Origin: a bacterium
GTDB lineage: Bacteria; Cyanobacteriota; Vampirovibrionia; Gastranaerophilales; Gastranaerophilaceae
NCBI GenBank assembly: GCA_017941035.1
Contig: JAGAXG010000029.1
Location: forward strand, 1 to 64,000
Reading direction: 5' to 3'
DNA: 64,000 nucleotides
Under the pieces are notes generated by a model. The model did no database searches, was not told the DNA's origin, and saw only the letters and a list, made by a program, of their open reading frames with translations. This document shows, in pieces, positions 1 to 9,268 of the stretch; the stretch's first letter is position 1; each line of letters starts with the position of its first letter. The translations under genes and the position numbers were made by a program.

Positions 1-182
1 CTGTTTAGAATATCATTAAAATCCTTTGTTGTCTTTACACCCGGGTATTCTGAACGAACTTTAGACAAATTTTCGTCATCTAAATCACAAACCATTCCAA
101 GAGCATTCAAATTATAAAAATTTCGAACAACATTTCTTCCCCATAATCCACAGCCTAAAACTGCTATTTTTTTCTCACTCAT
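1..182 (-). CDS. Gfo/Idh/MocA-family NAD(P)-dependent oxidoreductase, N-terminal part (cut by window edge)
   Basis: Sixty N-terminal codons are visible, starting at the ATG complementary to 180-182 and running off the left edge. The protein starts with a Rossmann strand and the dinucleotide motif GCGLWG (residues 10-15), followed by an Asp-rich second strand (VCDLDDE), typical of Gfo/Idh/MocA sugar dehydrogenases such as the WlbA group that oxidise UDP-amino-sugars. The catalytic EKP-type motif lies outside the window, so the substrate is unknown. It sits 75 bp downstream of a GT2 glycosyltransferase on the same strand, consistent with surface-glycan synthesis. A purine-rich AAGGTTAGGAA precedes the start. 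Confidence 0.75.
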   Translation of the reverse strand, partial: MSEKKIAVLGCGLWGRNVVRNFYNLNALGMVCDLDDENLSKVRSEYPGVKTTKDFNDILN

Positions 183-257
183 ATTCCTAACCTTCTTATA
201 TTTAATTTATTATCTATATTATAATTATAAACTTAGCAAATACATTTTGCAAATATT

Positions 258-1142
258 TTATCTTCTGTTATTTCTTTCTTGTTCTTTCATTATTTTAGCA
301 TTTTGCAGTCGGAGATTATACATATCTTGATATCTTTGGAAAAATAAATCACGATCCTGCGGAAAATAAGAAGCTAATCTATCTAATAATGGCTTTGGAA
401 TTTCAGCCATTTTCACTATTCTATCTGTAATTTCGTCAGTTATAGGATAAATATTTCTAAAATTCTTATGATAAATATGTGAACATTCAGCTTCAACTTG
501 AACGGAGTGTTTTATTGCATTTTCACTCATTTTGTATGTTAAAACGTTTCCATTAAACATTACACCTTTAAATTTATTCATAACAAGTCTTATCATTAGA
601 TCGTAATCTGCCATTATTTTGAATTTTGTGTCAAAATATCCAAGTTTTTCAAGAGCTTCTCGTTTAAAAAACATTGCCTGATGAGAACATGGCATAGCCT
701 GAAAAATATTGTGTATAGCAGGATTAAATAAGAATACTACGCTACTATCTTTTGGATCTGTGCAATAAGCAGGGAAAAAGCAGAAATCAGCATTTTCAGC
801 TTCCATTAAATTTACAATATCATAAATTGCAGTGACATCATGATAAAAATCATCACAACTTAAAATAGAAACATATTTGCCTTTTGCATGCATTAAACCT
901 TTGTTAATAGCATCATATTTCCCGTTATCAGGTGCTGAATAGAAATTTAAGAATCCGGAATTTTTATATTCTTTTAAAAGAACAACTGTTTCATCAGTAG
1001 ACGCATTATCCATAATAAGATGTTCAACATAAGGGTATGTTTGTTTATCAAGTAAATTTACAAGAAGTGTAAAATCATCTGCTTTTTCGTTTTCTACTAA
1101 ATTGTATGTAGGTGTTATAACCGTAATATCCGGTTCGTACAT
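258..1142 (-). CDS. Family 2 glycosyltransferase
   Basis: A 294-residue GT-A fold transferase. The N-terminus carries the GT2 strand ITPTYN (residues 9-14), then MDNASTDET (44-52) for nucleotide binding, and a DXD-like CDD at 96-98 that would coordinate the metal and sugar nucleotide. There is no signal peptide or membrane helix, so it should act at the cytoplasmic face. Donor and acceptor are unknown. An AAGGAG ribosome site lies 6-7 bases before the ATG. It begins 10 bp after the stop of the PBP4-type gene and is probably co-transcribed with it and with the downstream dehydrogenase, suggesting glycan or lipopolysaccharide-like modification of the envelope. Confidence 0.85.
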   Translation of the reverse strand: MYEPDITVITPTYNLVENEKADDFTLLVNLLDKQTYPYVEHLIMDNASTDETVVLLKEYKNSGFLNFYSAPDNGKYDAINKGLMHAKGKYVSILSCDDFYHDVTAIYDIVNLMEAENADFCFFPAYCTDPKDSSVVFLFNPAIHNIFQAMPCSHQAMFFKREALEKLGYFDTKFKIMADYDLMIRLVMNKFKGVMFNGNVLTYKMSENAIKHSVQVEAECSHIYHKNFRNIYPITDEITDRIVKMAEIPKPLLDRLASYFPQDRDLFFQRYQDMYNLRLQNAKIMKEQERNNRR

Positions 1143-1152
1143 ATTATCTCCT

Positions 1153-2496
1153 TTAATTCATATAAATTTGTCTTAAAATTTGTTCTTCAATATTTTTTTT
1201 ATCTGCATTAGATGTTTTTGCATCTTTTATCATAATATCAAAGGCGTAAATTTTCCCTTTTCTGTCCTTTATGTATCCTGCTATTGCGCTGGTATCAGAT
1301 AATGTTCCTGTTTTTGCTTTTAAGACATTTTCAAAATAAAGCATTCTATTTTTTAGTGTTCCTTCACCAGGTGAAGCCATGAAGTCGTTAAATATTTCAA
1401 AATCCGGCTCATTTATTCGTTTCATTAAAAATTTTGTCATAAAATCGGCACTCATAATATTATTTTTCGAAACTCCGCTTCCGTCAACGACTTTAATATC
1501 ATTATCAGATAAATCCAGCTTTTCAATGTAAGAATTAAGCATATCTAAAGAATTTTGTATATTACCTTGTTCATTTTTCCATTTGTGTCCTGCAAGTTTA
1601 AAAATAGTTTCTGCGGCTAAATTATTACTATCTTTCAAAATTGATTTCATTACATCATTGATATCATGGTATATTACATCCACTCTGTATACATTTTTTA
1701 CAGGTAAATTTTCATATCCAATCGGATTATAATATTCTATTTTTGTGTTTTTTATTGCTTCCTCAAGTCTCAATTTAAAGTATAATTTAGGGTTATTTAC
1801 AGGAATCTTTATAGTATCAGGTTTTGATAGAATTCCTGAAATATTTATAATATTGGGAGCTATACTGTTATTTCTTTCTACTTTTATTCTATTTTGTGTC
1901 TTAAATACAGTTTGAACAGTATTCATTACAGTAATAGGGTAAAAAGGTTTAATTTCTATCAAAGGAGTTTCCAATTGTGGAATTAGATTTATATTTAACA
2001 AATTTCCATCAAGATTGTATGCGCTAAATTTTGGCATAAGCGGGTTTAAATCATCGTCCCATTGCCATCCTTCGCCCCATTCGACTTTATCAAATATGTT
2101 ATCATCAACGTAAACATGTTTTGGCTCCCGTATATTTTTCTTTTTAGCAGTTTTAAATAAATTTTCAATATCTCCACTTGTTAAAAAAGGATCTGCTCCG
2201 AGTTTCAAATATAAATCATTATTTGTGCTTTTGTACAGTGCTGTTGCGAACTTATAATATTTCCCCAGTGTATCAAAAGATGCGGATGATGTTAATAATT
2301 TTAATGTAGATGCAGGAGTCATAGGCATTTTATCATTTAAAGAATAATATATTGAACCTGTTTTAATATCTCTAACAGATATTGATATTGTATTTGGATT
2401 TATTCTATATGTTTTTAATGTTCTTGTTATTGTTTCTGCACTTGTTGATAAAATGGTCATGCAAAACATTAATATAAAAATCGTTATTTTACGCAT
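1153..2496 (-). CDS. dacB: D-alanyl-D-alanine carboxypeptidase/endopeptidase (PBP4, family S13)
   Basis: A 447-residue periplasmic penicillin-binding protein that trims or cuts peptidoglycan cross-links. It has a signal peptide (residues 1-20, ending STSA). All three serine-peptidase motifs are visible: SxxK as S63-T-L-K66, SxN as S290-N-N292, and KTG at 395-397. The long spacing between SxxK and SxN is typical of the DacB/S13 family and its inserted domains. The start overlaps the 3' end of the nitrilase gene by 13 bp, which implies translational coupling in the minus-strand operon running from 3952. Nothing looks truncated. Confidence 0.92.
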   Translation of the reverse strand: MRKITIFILMFCMTILSTSAETITRTLKTYRINPNTISISVRDIKTGSIYYSLNDKMPMTPASTLKLLTSSASFDTLGKYYKFATALYKSTNNDLYLKLGADPFLTSGDIENLFKTAKKKNIREPKHVYVDDNIFDKVEWGEGWQWDDDLNPLMPKFSAYNLDGNLLNINLIPQLETPLIEIKPFYPITVMNTVQTVFKTQNRIKVERNNSIAPNIINISGILSKPDTIKIPVNNPKLYFKLRLEEAIKNTKIEYYNPIGYENLPVKNVYRVDVIYHDINDVMKSILKDSNNLAAETIFKLAGHKWKNEQGNIQNSLDMLNSYIEKLDLSDNDIKVVDGSGVSKNNIMSADFMTKFLMKRINEPDFEIFNDFMASPGEGTLKNRMLYFENVLKAKTGTLSDTSAIAGYIKDRKGKIYAFDIMIKDAKTSNADKKNIEEQILRQIYMN

Positions 2497-3302
2497 AATG
2501 CTTTTACCTCATAATTTTCACAAATATCTTCTAAAATTCTGCATTTATCACGGAATTCATACATTTCGTTTAAATTTAGCTCTGAAGTGACAATGCCTTC
2601 CCCCTTCATTATAGATTTTAATTCTTCCCCTTTATAATCAATAATTCTTGATTCCCCGAGGTTATATTCATTATTTTCTATATAACCGCTTTGGGTTATG
2701 GCTACCATATAAGTTTGATTTTCTATTGCTCTTGATTTTGTCATCATTTCCCAAGGGATCGGTTTATTTGAACCCCATGCAGCGCAATTTATTAATACAT
2801 CAGCTCCGGCTTTTCTGTATGCTCTGTATATTTCGGGGAATCTTATATCATAGCAAATTGTTAATCCGAAATTTACACCGTCAAGATTGATCATTAAAGG
2901 GTTTTCTCCTTTAGTAATATATTTTCCTTCTTCGCATCCATAATACGAATATAAGTGCATTTTATTATATAAACCTAAGAATTTACCATTTCTGTTAAAA
3001 ATCGGACAAGAATTATAGTATTGATTATCTTTTTTTAATATAAAACTTCCCCCGATTATGTTTATATTCTTTGATTTAGCCAGGGTCGAAAGGAAATTTA
3101 AGACAACACTATCTGACAGATCTTGGGCAGTATTGATAAAATTTGAACACGACCATCCGCATGTCCAAACTTCAGGAAGTACTAAAACATCTGAATCAAG
3201 TTTTCCCTTTGTGATTTCTCGGACTTTATTTATATTTGCTTCTACGTCAGCAATAACAGATGACATTTGAAGCATAGATACCTTTATTGTTTTTTGTTCC
3301 AT
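2484..3302 (-). CDS. Carbon-nitrogen hydrolase (nitrilase superfamily, omega-amidase-like)
   Basis: A 272-residue cytoplasmic amidase-type enzyme. The Glu-Lys-Cys triad is visible: E44 in LPEVWT, K114 in YNKMHLYS and C150 in TICYDIRFPE. Length and motif context fit the NIT2/YafV branch that deaminates alpha-keto amides, although substrate cannot be read from sequence and damage-repair amidases are close relatives. The 5' end overlaps the upstream acyltransferase gene by 19 bp and the 3' end overlaps dacB by 13 bp, so it lies in the middle of a tightly packed operon. The link to its envelope-related neighbours is not obvious. Confidence 0.85.
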   Translation of the reverse strand: MEQKTIKVSMLQMSSVIADVEANINKVREITKGKLDSDVLVLPEVWTCGWSCSNFINTAQDLSDSVVLNFLSTLAKSKNINIIGGSFILKKDNQYYNSCPIFNRNGKFLGLYNKMHLYSYYGCEEGKYITKGENPLMINLDGVNFGLTICYDIRFPEIYRAYRKAGADVLINCAAWGSNKPIPWEMMTKSRAIENQTYMVAITQSGYIENNEYNLGESRIIDYKGEELKSIMKGEGIVTSELNLNEMYEFRDKCRILEDICENYEVKALCVK

Positions 3303-3952
3303 AATTTTTGTCTTTTTGCCTCTTTGTATATTTCACCGGCAGATTCTTCCAGCTTTAGCAGTGAATTTTTTACTTCATTTATCAAGTCTTCTTCAGTTTT
3401 ATTTTGTGAATATATTGGTTTTCCGTAAATATTAAGTATTCTGCATGGCCCTATTGGACAAATCATTTTATCCCATGATGGCAATTTTCTGAACGTAAAA
3501 TCTTCTGAATACCAGTAAACCGGAACAATAGGAATACCTGATTCTTTTGAAAGGGTGATAGCCCCTTTTTTCACAGAATGGTATGGTCCTCTAGGTCCGT
3601 CTACCATGATAGCCACATTATCACCTTCTTTTAATCTTCCAAGCATTTTAAGTGTAGAAGAAATTGCTCCTTTATTCCCTGCAGATCCTCTACAAACTTT
3701 AAACCCCCAATTTTCGCAAACTGTTGCAACTATTTGACCGTCTAAGGAAGTACTTATTAACACATTAGTTTTTGATCGATTTGGGAGACCGTGAACCGAA
3801 AATTGATTAGCATGCCACATTACATATATGCATTGCTCTATATCTGGGTGCCCCCAATTCCTTATATAAGTAAAAAATTCTTGAATTTTTAAAATCCTAT
3901 ATGCAAAATTTGCAATAACAGGTATATTTTTGTTATTAATTAGTCTGACCAT
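3284..3952 (-). CDS. Lysophospholipid acyltransferase family protein (DUF374)
   Basis: A 222-residue member of the DUF374 branch of LPLAT acyltransferases. It has MWH at 45-47 and the acceptor/phosphate motif VDGPRGP (117-123). These enzymes are thought to acylate membrane or lipid A-like lipids; the exact substrate is not known. It heads the operon leading to nitrilase, dacB and GT2. No Shine-Dalgarno is visible before the ATG. Instead a -10-like TATTAT (3962-3967, complement) lies nine bases upstream, so the mRNA may be leaderless or nearly so. The coding sequence looks intact. Confidence 0.82.
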   Translation of the reverse strand: MVRLINNKNIPVIANFAYRILKIQEFFTYIRNWGHPDIEQCIYVMWHANQFSVHGLPNRSKTNVLISTSLDGQIVATVCENWGFKVCRGSAGNKGAISSTLKMLGRLKEGDNVAIMVDGPRGPYHSVKKGAITLSKESGIPIVPVYWYSEDFTFRKLPSWDKMICPIGPCRILNIYGKPIYSQNKTEEDLINEVKNSLLKLEESAGEIYKEAKRQKLWNKKQ

Positions 3953-4025
3953 AATACCGATATAATAGCATAGACAAATCTAATAGATGAAAATATTAAA
4001 TTTGTAAACTGAAAAAAAAAAGAAC

Positions 4026-4054
4026 TTGACGTTAAAATATTTTTATAATACTAT
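4026..4054 (+). promoter_or_regulatory. Promoter of tRNA-Pro
   Basis: TTGACG (4026-4031) and TACTAT (4049-4054) are separated by 17 bases, with TATAAT offset by three bases (4052-4057) and the tRNA starting at 4072. The layout resembles the tRNA-Val promoter at 17275-17303. Confidence 0.6.
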
Positions 4055-4071
4055 AATCTAGTAGATTGCCC

Positions 4072-4148
4072 CGGGATGTAGCGCAGCTTGGTAGCGCACC
4101 TCGCTTGGGACGAGGGGGTCGCATGTTCGAATCATGTCATCCCGACCA
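4072..4148 (+). tRNA. tRNA-Pro (anticodon TGG)
   Basis: A full cloverleaf is visible. The acceptor stem CGGGATG pairs with CATCCCG, the D-arm is GCGC...GCGC, the anticodon stem CCTCG/CGAGG encloses loop CTTGGGA with anticodon TGG at 4106-4108, and the T-arm is GCATG TTCGAAT CATGT. The 3' end is encoded as ACCA, so no CCA addition is needed. A terminator follows directly. Confidence 0.96.
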
Positions 4149-4149
4149 T

Positions 4150-4186
4150 AAAAAAGACTTGGCTTTATGTTGAGTCTTTTTTATTT
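4150..4186 (+). terminator. Rho-independent terminator after tRNA-Pro
   Basis: Inverted repeat AAAAAAGACT / AGTCTTTTTT (4150-4159 and 4173-4182) with a 13-base loop and a U-rich tail, two bases after the tRNA CCA end. Confidence 0.8.
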
Positions 4187-4263
4187 TACCCGTTGACTCT
4201 CCTCTATTTTTATAATAAATTTACTAATGAGAGATTTTACACTATTAAGAGAGGATTAGGGAA

Positions 4264-5343
4264 TTGGATTTTATAACTTGGACAATTTGGTTTTTGAGTA
4301 AACTTGCTGATTTCGTAGGCGGTTATGGTATTGCGATTATTGTGTTAACAATTATTGTCAGACTTGCAATGTGGCATTTGAATGTAGAGCAGCAGCGTTC
4401 AATGAAAATGATGCAGACTCTTCAGCCAAAATTAAAAGCTATTCAGGATAGATATAAAAGTAATCCGCAAGTTATGCAGCAAAAGATGATGGAGTTCTAT
4501 AAAGAGCATAAATTTAATCCAATGGGAGGATGCTTACCATTACTTATACAAATGCCTATATTTATTCTTTTGTATTCTGCATTGATAAGTCCTCAATTTA
4601 TTCAAGTAGCTGGCAATCAACACTTTTTGTTTGTTGATAGTTTAGCAACAACTTTAAGAGCAACTGCAGGTATTTCTAATGACGGAAAACTTGGTGCTGC
4701 CCCTAATGACAAATTTATATTAGGTAATACTGCAACAATTTATCTGCCTGATCAGACTATTAGTAATGCTAAAATTACAGATCCGGCTTCGGCTTTGGAA
4801 ATTAAAGGACAGCTTGTTCCTGGAGAGGATGTAGTTTTAACTTTTAGTTTAGATCATATAAAACTAAAATTCAGTGAGCTTGAAAAGGTACAAAAAGCGG
4901 ATGTTACAGTTACAAACTCTAATATTCGTGAAAATGAAAAAATAACTTTTATAAGAAATGAAGATGGAACTATGTCCGCGACTGTTCCGACGGTTCCTGT
5001 AAAAAGAGCATGGCACTGGGATGTTATAGTTTTGATTGCATTATTTGCGATTACAATGTTTATTTCTCAAAAGATCATGATGGCGATGTCTAAAACTGAT
5101 TCTCAAGATCCGGCTCAGGCTGCGATTCAAAAATCTATGGGAACTTTCATGCCTTTAATGATTTTGGCTACGTTTATTATAATTCCTATTCCTGCAGGTG
5201 TTTTACTTTATTTGATTACAAGTAATATTATTCAAATTATTCAAACAGTAATTATAAATAAACAAATTGATTCTGAATTGGAAAAGAAAAGAGAAGATGT
5301 TAGTGATGCAGAATTAAAAAATGCAAAGAGTGCAAATAAATAA
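4264..5343 (+). CDS. yidC: Membrane protein insertase YidC/Oxa1/Alb3
   Basis: A 359-residue polytopic protein that inserts and folds inner-membrane proteins, alone or with SecYEG. The conserved core is present: TM1 followed by a cytoplasmic amphipathic hairpin rich in Met, Gln and Lys (QQRSMKMMQ...), then NPMGGCLPLLIQMPIF at about residues 83-98, and C-terminal helices around 248-315. A roughly 120-residue extracytoplasmic insert (about 115-240) separates the second and third core helices. There is no large N-terminal periplasmic domain as in E. coli. The start is TTG at 4264, chosen because GAGAGGA lies 9-10 bases upstream and no ATG suits the protein. It overlaps queA by one base. Confidence 0.93.
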   Translation: MDFITWTIWFLSKLADFVGGYGIAIIVLTIIVRLAMWHLNVEQQRSMKMMQTLQPKLKAIQDRYKSNPQVMQQKMMEFYKEHKFNPMGGCLPLLIQMPIFILLYSALISPQFIQVAGNQHFLFVDSLATTLRATAGISNDGKLGAAPNDKFILGNTATIYLPDQTISNAKITDPASALEIKGQLVPGEDVVLTFSLDHIKLKFSELEKVQKADVTVTNSNIRENEKITFIRNEDGTMSATVPTVPVKRAWHWDVIVLIALFAITMFISQKIMMAMSKTDSQDPAQAAIQKSMGTFMPLMILATFIIIPIPAGVLLYLITSNIIQIIQTVIINKQIDSELEKKREDVSDAELKNAKSANK

Positions 5344-6395
5344 TGAAAATTTCAGAATTTGATTATTACTTACCTGAAGAATTAATCGCGCAAATGCCTG
5401 CTGACAAACGCGATAATTCACGAATGATGGTTTTGCATCGTGCAAGTCAATCTATTGAGCACAAGCACTTTTATGACATTTTAGATTATTTAGATGAAAA
5501 TGATTTACTTGTTTTAAATAATACGAAAGTCATTCCCGCAAGGCTTTTTGGAAAGAAAGAAGGTACAGGAGCAAAGATTGAAGTTCTTTTGTTGAATCCT
5601 TCTGCAGAGTGTTCAAATAATTGGGAAGTGCTTATTAAACCTTCAAAAAGAATTAAAGAAGGGACAAAAATATCTGTATGTGATGATTTAAGTGTTATTC
5701 CAATAAAGAGACTAGAAGATGCAGGAGAATGGCTTGTTGAACTTCAATATAACGGTGATTTATTCGAAATTCTTCATAAAGTGGGGAATATTCCCCTTCC
5801 TCCTTATATAGAAAGAAAAATTCAATCGGAAGAAATTAGAAAATTTGACAGAGAAAGATATCAAACAGTTTATGCTAAAGATGAAGGTTCTGTTGCGGCA
5901 CCGACTGCCGGATTACATTTTACAGAGGATATTCTTAAAAATCTTCAAAATAAAGGTGTAGAAATTACTTACGTAACATTAAATGTAGGTTTAGGAACTT
6001 TTAGACCTGTAAAATGTGAAAATATTTTAGATCATAAAATGCATTCTGAAACTTTTGAAATTTCTAAAGATTCTGCTGATAAAATCAATAAAGCAAAACA
6101 AAGTGGAAAAAATATAGTTGCAGTCGGAACAACTACAGTAAGAACATTAGAAACAGCTTTTCAAAAATATGGAAAAGTACAGGCCTGCAATGATAGTTCA
6201 GAACTTTTTATTTACCCTCCTTATGAATTTAAAGTTGTTGATAAGTTATTAACTAATTTTCATCTCCCGAAATCTACTCTTTTAATGCTTGTTAGTGCAC
6301 TTGCCGGTAAAGATTTTATTTTTGAAAGTTATAAGAAGGCTGTAGAAAATAAATATCGATTTTTTAGCTATGGTGATTGCATGTTAATTTTATAG
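5343..6395 (+). CDS. queA: S-adenosylmethionine:tRNA ribosyltransferase-isomerase
   Basis: A 350-residue QueA of normal length, catalysing transfer and isomerisation of the SAM ribosyl group onto 7-aminomethyl-7-deazaguanine in tRNA (queuosine pathway). Family signatures include the N-terminal FDYYLPEELIAQMP, VLNNTKVIPARL, VAAPTAGLHFT and the LNVGLGTFRPVK stretch, with NFHLPKSTLLMLVSA near the C-terminus. Its ATG overlaps the yidC stop (TAATG), so the two are translationally coupled. Queuosine synthesis partners are not in the window. Confidence 0.96.
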   Translation: MKISEFDYYLPEELIAQMPADKRDNSRMMVLHRASQSIEHKHFYDILDYLDENDLLVLNNTKVIPARLFGKKEGTGAKIEVLLLNPSAECSNNWEVLIKPSKRIKEGTKISVCDDLSVIPIKRLEDAGEWLVELQYNGDLFEILHKVGNIPLPPYIERKIQSEEIRKFDRERYQTVYAKDEGSVAAPTAGLHFTEDILKNLQNKGVEITYVTLNVGLGTFRPVKCENILDHKMHSETFEISKDSADKINKAKQSGKNIVAVGTTTVRTLETAFQKYGKVQACNDSSELFIYPPYEFKVVDKLLTNFHLPKSTLLMLVSALAGKDFIFESYKKAVENKYRFFSYGDCMLIL

Positions 6396-6480
6396 ACTTT
6401 TTTATTTTTATCATTAAATCAAATGGAGGATATATTATTTCACAGATTTTAGTAGAATAAAATCGGGAGGTAGAGTAGTT

Positions 6481-7242
6481 ATGTTCTCTGAAATGATTCA
6501 GAATTTATTAAATACAAGCGGTCGTGATAGTGCGATGAAAAGAGCTATGCAAATTAATAATTATGTAAATCGCGGTCAAAATGTAGACAAGAATACTGCT
6601 ATTTCGAATAATTTAGACACTATTTACCCTCCAAGCGGAGATAAAGTTCAATCTTTTGAAAAAATATTGTCAAATACAACACAAACAAATTTTGGCTCTC
6701 TGCTTTTAAATCCAGAGTCTTTAAAAGTTAACGGAAATGTATATAACGAAAATAATTTTAGTGGTGAAATTAGTACCGGTTTAACAAATCCTGCATTATT
6801 AAAGGCAATACAAGAAGTTAATGATGCAAAACGAGATTATTCAGTACCTCAGCAGCTTTCAAATAATAAATCTCAGATTCTTGATATGGTAAATCGTGTT
6901 GCTCGCAAAAACGGAGTGGATGAAAAACTTGTTCAAGCAGTAATAAAGCAAGAATCAGGTTTTAATCCAAATGCAAAATCTAAAGCAGGGGCTATGGGAT
7001 TGATGCAATTAATGCCGGCTACTGCAAAAAAATTAGGAGTTAAAGACCCTTATAATGCGGCTCAAAATGTTGAAGGCGGGGTAAAATATTTAAAATCGAT
7101 GTTAAATAAGTATAATGGCAATGTAATTTTAGCTTTGGCTGCTTATAATGCCGGACCTTCTGCTGTTGATAAATATGATGGAGTCCCTCCGTATAAAGAA
7201 ACTCAAAATTATGTAAAAAATATTTTAGCTAATTATTTATAA
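6481..7242 (+). CDS. Lytic transglycosylase, SLT (GH23) domain
   Basis: A 253-residue protein. Residues about 130-253 form a soluble-lytic-transglycosylase domain with catalytic E158 in KQESGFNP, AMGLMQLMPATA (171-182) and AYNAGP near the C-terminus, expected to cleave the MurNAc-GlcNAc bond. The first 125 residues are polar and Asn-rich without a recognised domain. No signal peptide or membrane helix is visible, which is odd for a peptidoglycan enzyme and suggests a non-Sec route or a role in a cell-wall-spanning machine. GGGAGG lies eight bases upstream of the ATG. It stands between queA and an M16 peptidase with its own ribosome site. Confidence 0.88.
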   Translation: MFSEMIQNLLNTSGRDSAMKRAMQINNYVNRGQNVDKNTAISNNLDTIYPPSGDKVQSFEKILSNTTQTNFGSLLLNPESLKVNGNVYNENNFSGEISTGLTNPALLKAIQEVNDAKRDYSVPQQLSNNKSQILDMVNRVARKNGVDEKLVQAVIKQESGFNPNAKSKAGAMGLMQLMPATAKKLGVKDPYNAAQNVEGGVKYLKSMLNKYNGNVILALAAYNAGPSAVDKYDGVPPYKETQNYVKNILANYL

Positions 7243-7302
7243 TTTGTAAAAACCTTTTTCATAAATAAATGTTATGTTATAATTATTGTGAAAGAGGAAA
7301 TG

Positions 7303-8631
7303 ATGAAAAAAACTTTAATTAAATATCCGTATTTAACTCAAGATGTTGAAGTTTATGAGAATGATAACGGTCATAAAATTGTTTTGGCACATAAAGAAGG
7401 AAATATGGTAAATGTTTCTTCTTGGGTAAAAACGGGGTCAATAAATGAAGATGACAAAAACAATGGCATATCGCATTTTTTAGAACATCTTATGTTTAAG
7501 GGTACAAATGCTCATAAAGTCGGTGAATTTGATAAAATTCTTGAATCCAAAGGTGGTATTGTCAATGCTGCAACTTGGAAGGATTATACATTTTATTATG
7601 TAACTATACCAAAAGGTCCGGATAATAAATATTTTAATATGGCAATTGATTTGCATGCTGATATGATGATGGACCCTATTTTCCCTTCTGAAGAATTAGG
7701 AGCTCCATTTGATATTGGGGATTCAAAAGTTACTGATAAAAGAGAGCGTCATGTTGTTATTGAAGAAATAAGAATGCGTCAGGATCAGCCTTGGACTAAA
7801 GTTTATAATATATGTAATCATAATATGTATACAAATCATCCATATAAGCGTGATGTTATTGGTACTCCTGAAATCATTTCTAAAGTTACAAGAGAAGATG
7901 TAGATAATTATTACAGAAAATTTTATACTCCAAAAAATATTACAACAATAGTTGTTGGAGATTTTAACCATGAAGATGTTTTAAATAAGATTGTTGAGAA
8001 GTTTACTTTCCCAAATCGTAAAGAATTCAAATCCGTAGAATATGAGATTGATTCGCCGGTAACATCAACAAAATATATAGAAACAAAATCTAATGTCCAA
8101 ACTTCATATGCTATGTTTGGTTGGTTAGGACCTAGGGCAAAGGATTTGAAAGCTTCTATATGTCTTGATTTAATAAGTATAATTTTTGGAGATGGACAAA
8201 GTTCCAGATTGCAACAAGAATTAATTGAAAAGTCCAACGAGGGAATTTTTAATGTTGTAGGTACTGAGCATTACCAATTTAAAGATGGAACAAATTTCTT
8301 TATTCAGGCTAATTTTAAACCTGATTCAAAAGAAAAAGCTTTAGAATTAATAAAAAAAGAATTATCTGATTTATTAGAAAGAAAAATAAGCGGAGAGGAA
8401 CTTTTAAAAGCTAAAAAGCGCATAAAATCGCGTTTTGCAAATGAAGCGGAGACTGTTTCTGAGATTGGTGAAAATATTGGATATTATGAAACCGTTTGCG
8501 GTGGAATAAAACTTATTGAAGATTATTTAAATATTTTAGAAAATATCACAGTTGAAGATTTAAATGATGTTATAAAAAAATATTTATTAATAAACAATGC
8601 GGTAATATCTGTTTTAGAACCGGAGAAATGA
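7303..8631 (+). CDS. M16 family zinc metallopeptidase
   Basis: A roughly 442-residue single M16 unit. The inverted zinc motif HxxEH is intact as H58-F-L-E61-H62, and the distal Glu is probably E154 or E155 in VVIEEIRM. A short insertion around residues 131-148 lengthens the usual HxxEH-to-Glu spacing. M16B enzymes of this size act as dimers or with an inactive partner; no partner is adjacent. I start at ATG 7303 rather than the upstream in-frame GTG at 7288, because the only ribosome site, AGAGG (7293-7297), lies five bases before 7303 and would be coding otherwise. TATAAT occurs at 7278-7283. It is followed three bases later by the UDG gene. Confidence 0.9.
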   Translation: MKKTLIKYPYLTQDVEVYENDNGHKIVLAHKEGNMVNVSSWVKTGSINEDDKNNGISHFLEHLMFKGTNAHKVGEFDKILESKGGIVNAATWKDYTFYYVTIPKGPDNKYFNMAIDLHADMMMDPIFPSEELGAPFDIGDSKVTDKRERHVVIEEIRMRQDQPWTKVYNICNHNMYTNHPYKRDVIGTPEIISKVTREDVDNYYRKFYTPKNITTIVVGDFNHEDVLNKIVEKFTFPNRKEFKSVEYEIDSPVTSTKYIETKSNVQTSYAMFGWLGPRAKDLKASICLDLISIIFGDGQSSRLQQELIEKSNEGIFNVVGTEHYQFKDGTNFFIQANFKPDSKEKALELIKKELSDLLERKISGEELLKAKKRIKSRFANEAETVSEIGENIGYYETVCGGIKLIEDYLNILENITVEDLNDVIKKYLLINNAVISVLEPEK

Positions 8632-8634
8632 TTA

Positions 8635-9222
8635 TTGTCAGAATATAGTGAAAAGCTTGAATTTATCAGACAAAAATGCTTAAAATGTAAAAAATGTAGT
8701 CTTTGTGCTTCAAGAACGAATGTTGTTTTTTCTGCAGGGGTTCCTAATTCGAAAATTATGCTTATTGGTGAAGCCCCAGGGTATTACGAAGATATGCAAG
8801 GAGAACCTTTTGTCGGTAAAGCAGGTCAATTGTTAGATAAAATTTTAGGTTGTGTAGGTTTTTCAAGAAAAGAAAATATTTATATTTGTAATACTTTAAA
8901 ATGCCGTCCTCCAGAAAATCGTGATCCGTTACCTGAGGAAAAATTTGCGTGTAAAGAATTTTTAGACGCCCAAGTTGAAATTTTACAGCCTCGTATAATT
9001 CTTTTGTGCGGTCGTGTTGCAGTAAACTCTTTTATGGATACAAAATTGGGGATTACAAAACTAAGAGGAAAATGGTATGAAGGACCAAATTTTTCAAAAA
9101 TGATGCCTATTTTTCACCCTTCTTATCTTTTGAGGAATGATTCTAAAGAAAAAGGATCTCCCAAATGGTTGATGTGGCAGGATATAAAAGAAGTTCGCAG
9201 AGTATACGATCAATTATCTTAG
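8635..9222 (+). CDS. Family 4 uracil-DNA glycosylase (Fe-S)
   Basis: A 195-residue base-excision-repair enzyme removing uracil from DNA. It has the family 4 motif GEAPG (45-49) followed by PFVGKAG, and the C-terminal HPSYLLRN. The Cys pattern suits a [4Fe-4S] cluster: a cluster of N-terminal Cys (15, 18, 21, 24) plus C90 and C106 spaced 16 apart, as in thermophile family 4 enzymes. The start is TTG at 8635 with GGAG nine bases upstream inside the end of the M16 gene, so the two are probably co-transcribed. Confidence 0.92.
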   Translation: MSEYSEKLEFIRQKCLKCKKCSLCASRTNVVFSAGVPNSKIMLIGEAPGYYEDMQGEPFVGKAGQLLDKILGCVGFSRKENIYICNTLKCRPPENRDPLPEEKFACKEFLDAQVEILQPRIILLCGRVAVNSFMDTKLGITKLRGKWYEGPNFSKMMPIFHPSYLLRNDSKEKGSPKWLMWQDIKEVRRVYDQLS

Positions 9223-9268
9223 CTAGTACTAGCGCAAAAAAAAAAATTGTTCGTTTTTATATTGAAAT

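Noticed and set aside
4088..4276. Open frame across tRNA-Pro
   Set aside because: It overlaps a clear tRNA and its terminator and has no start signal.
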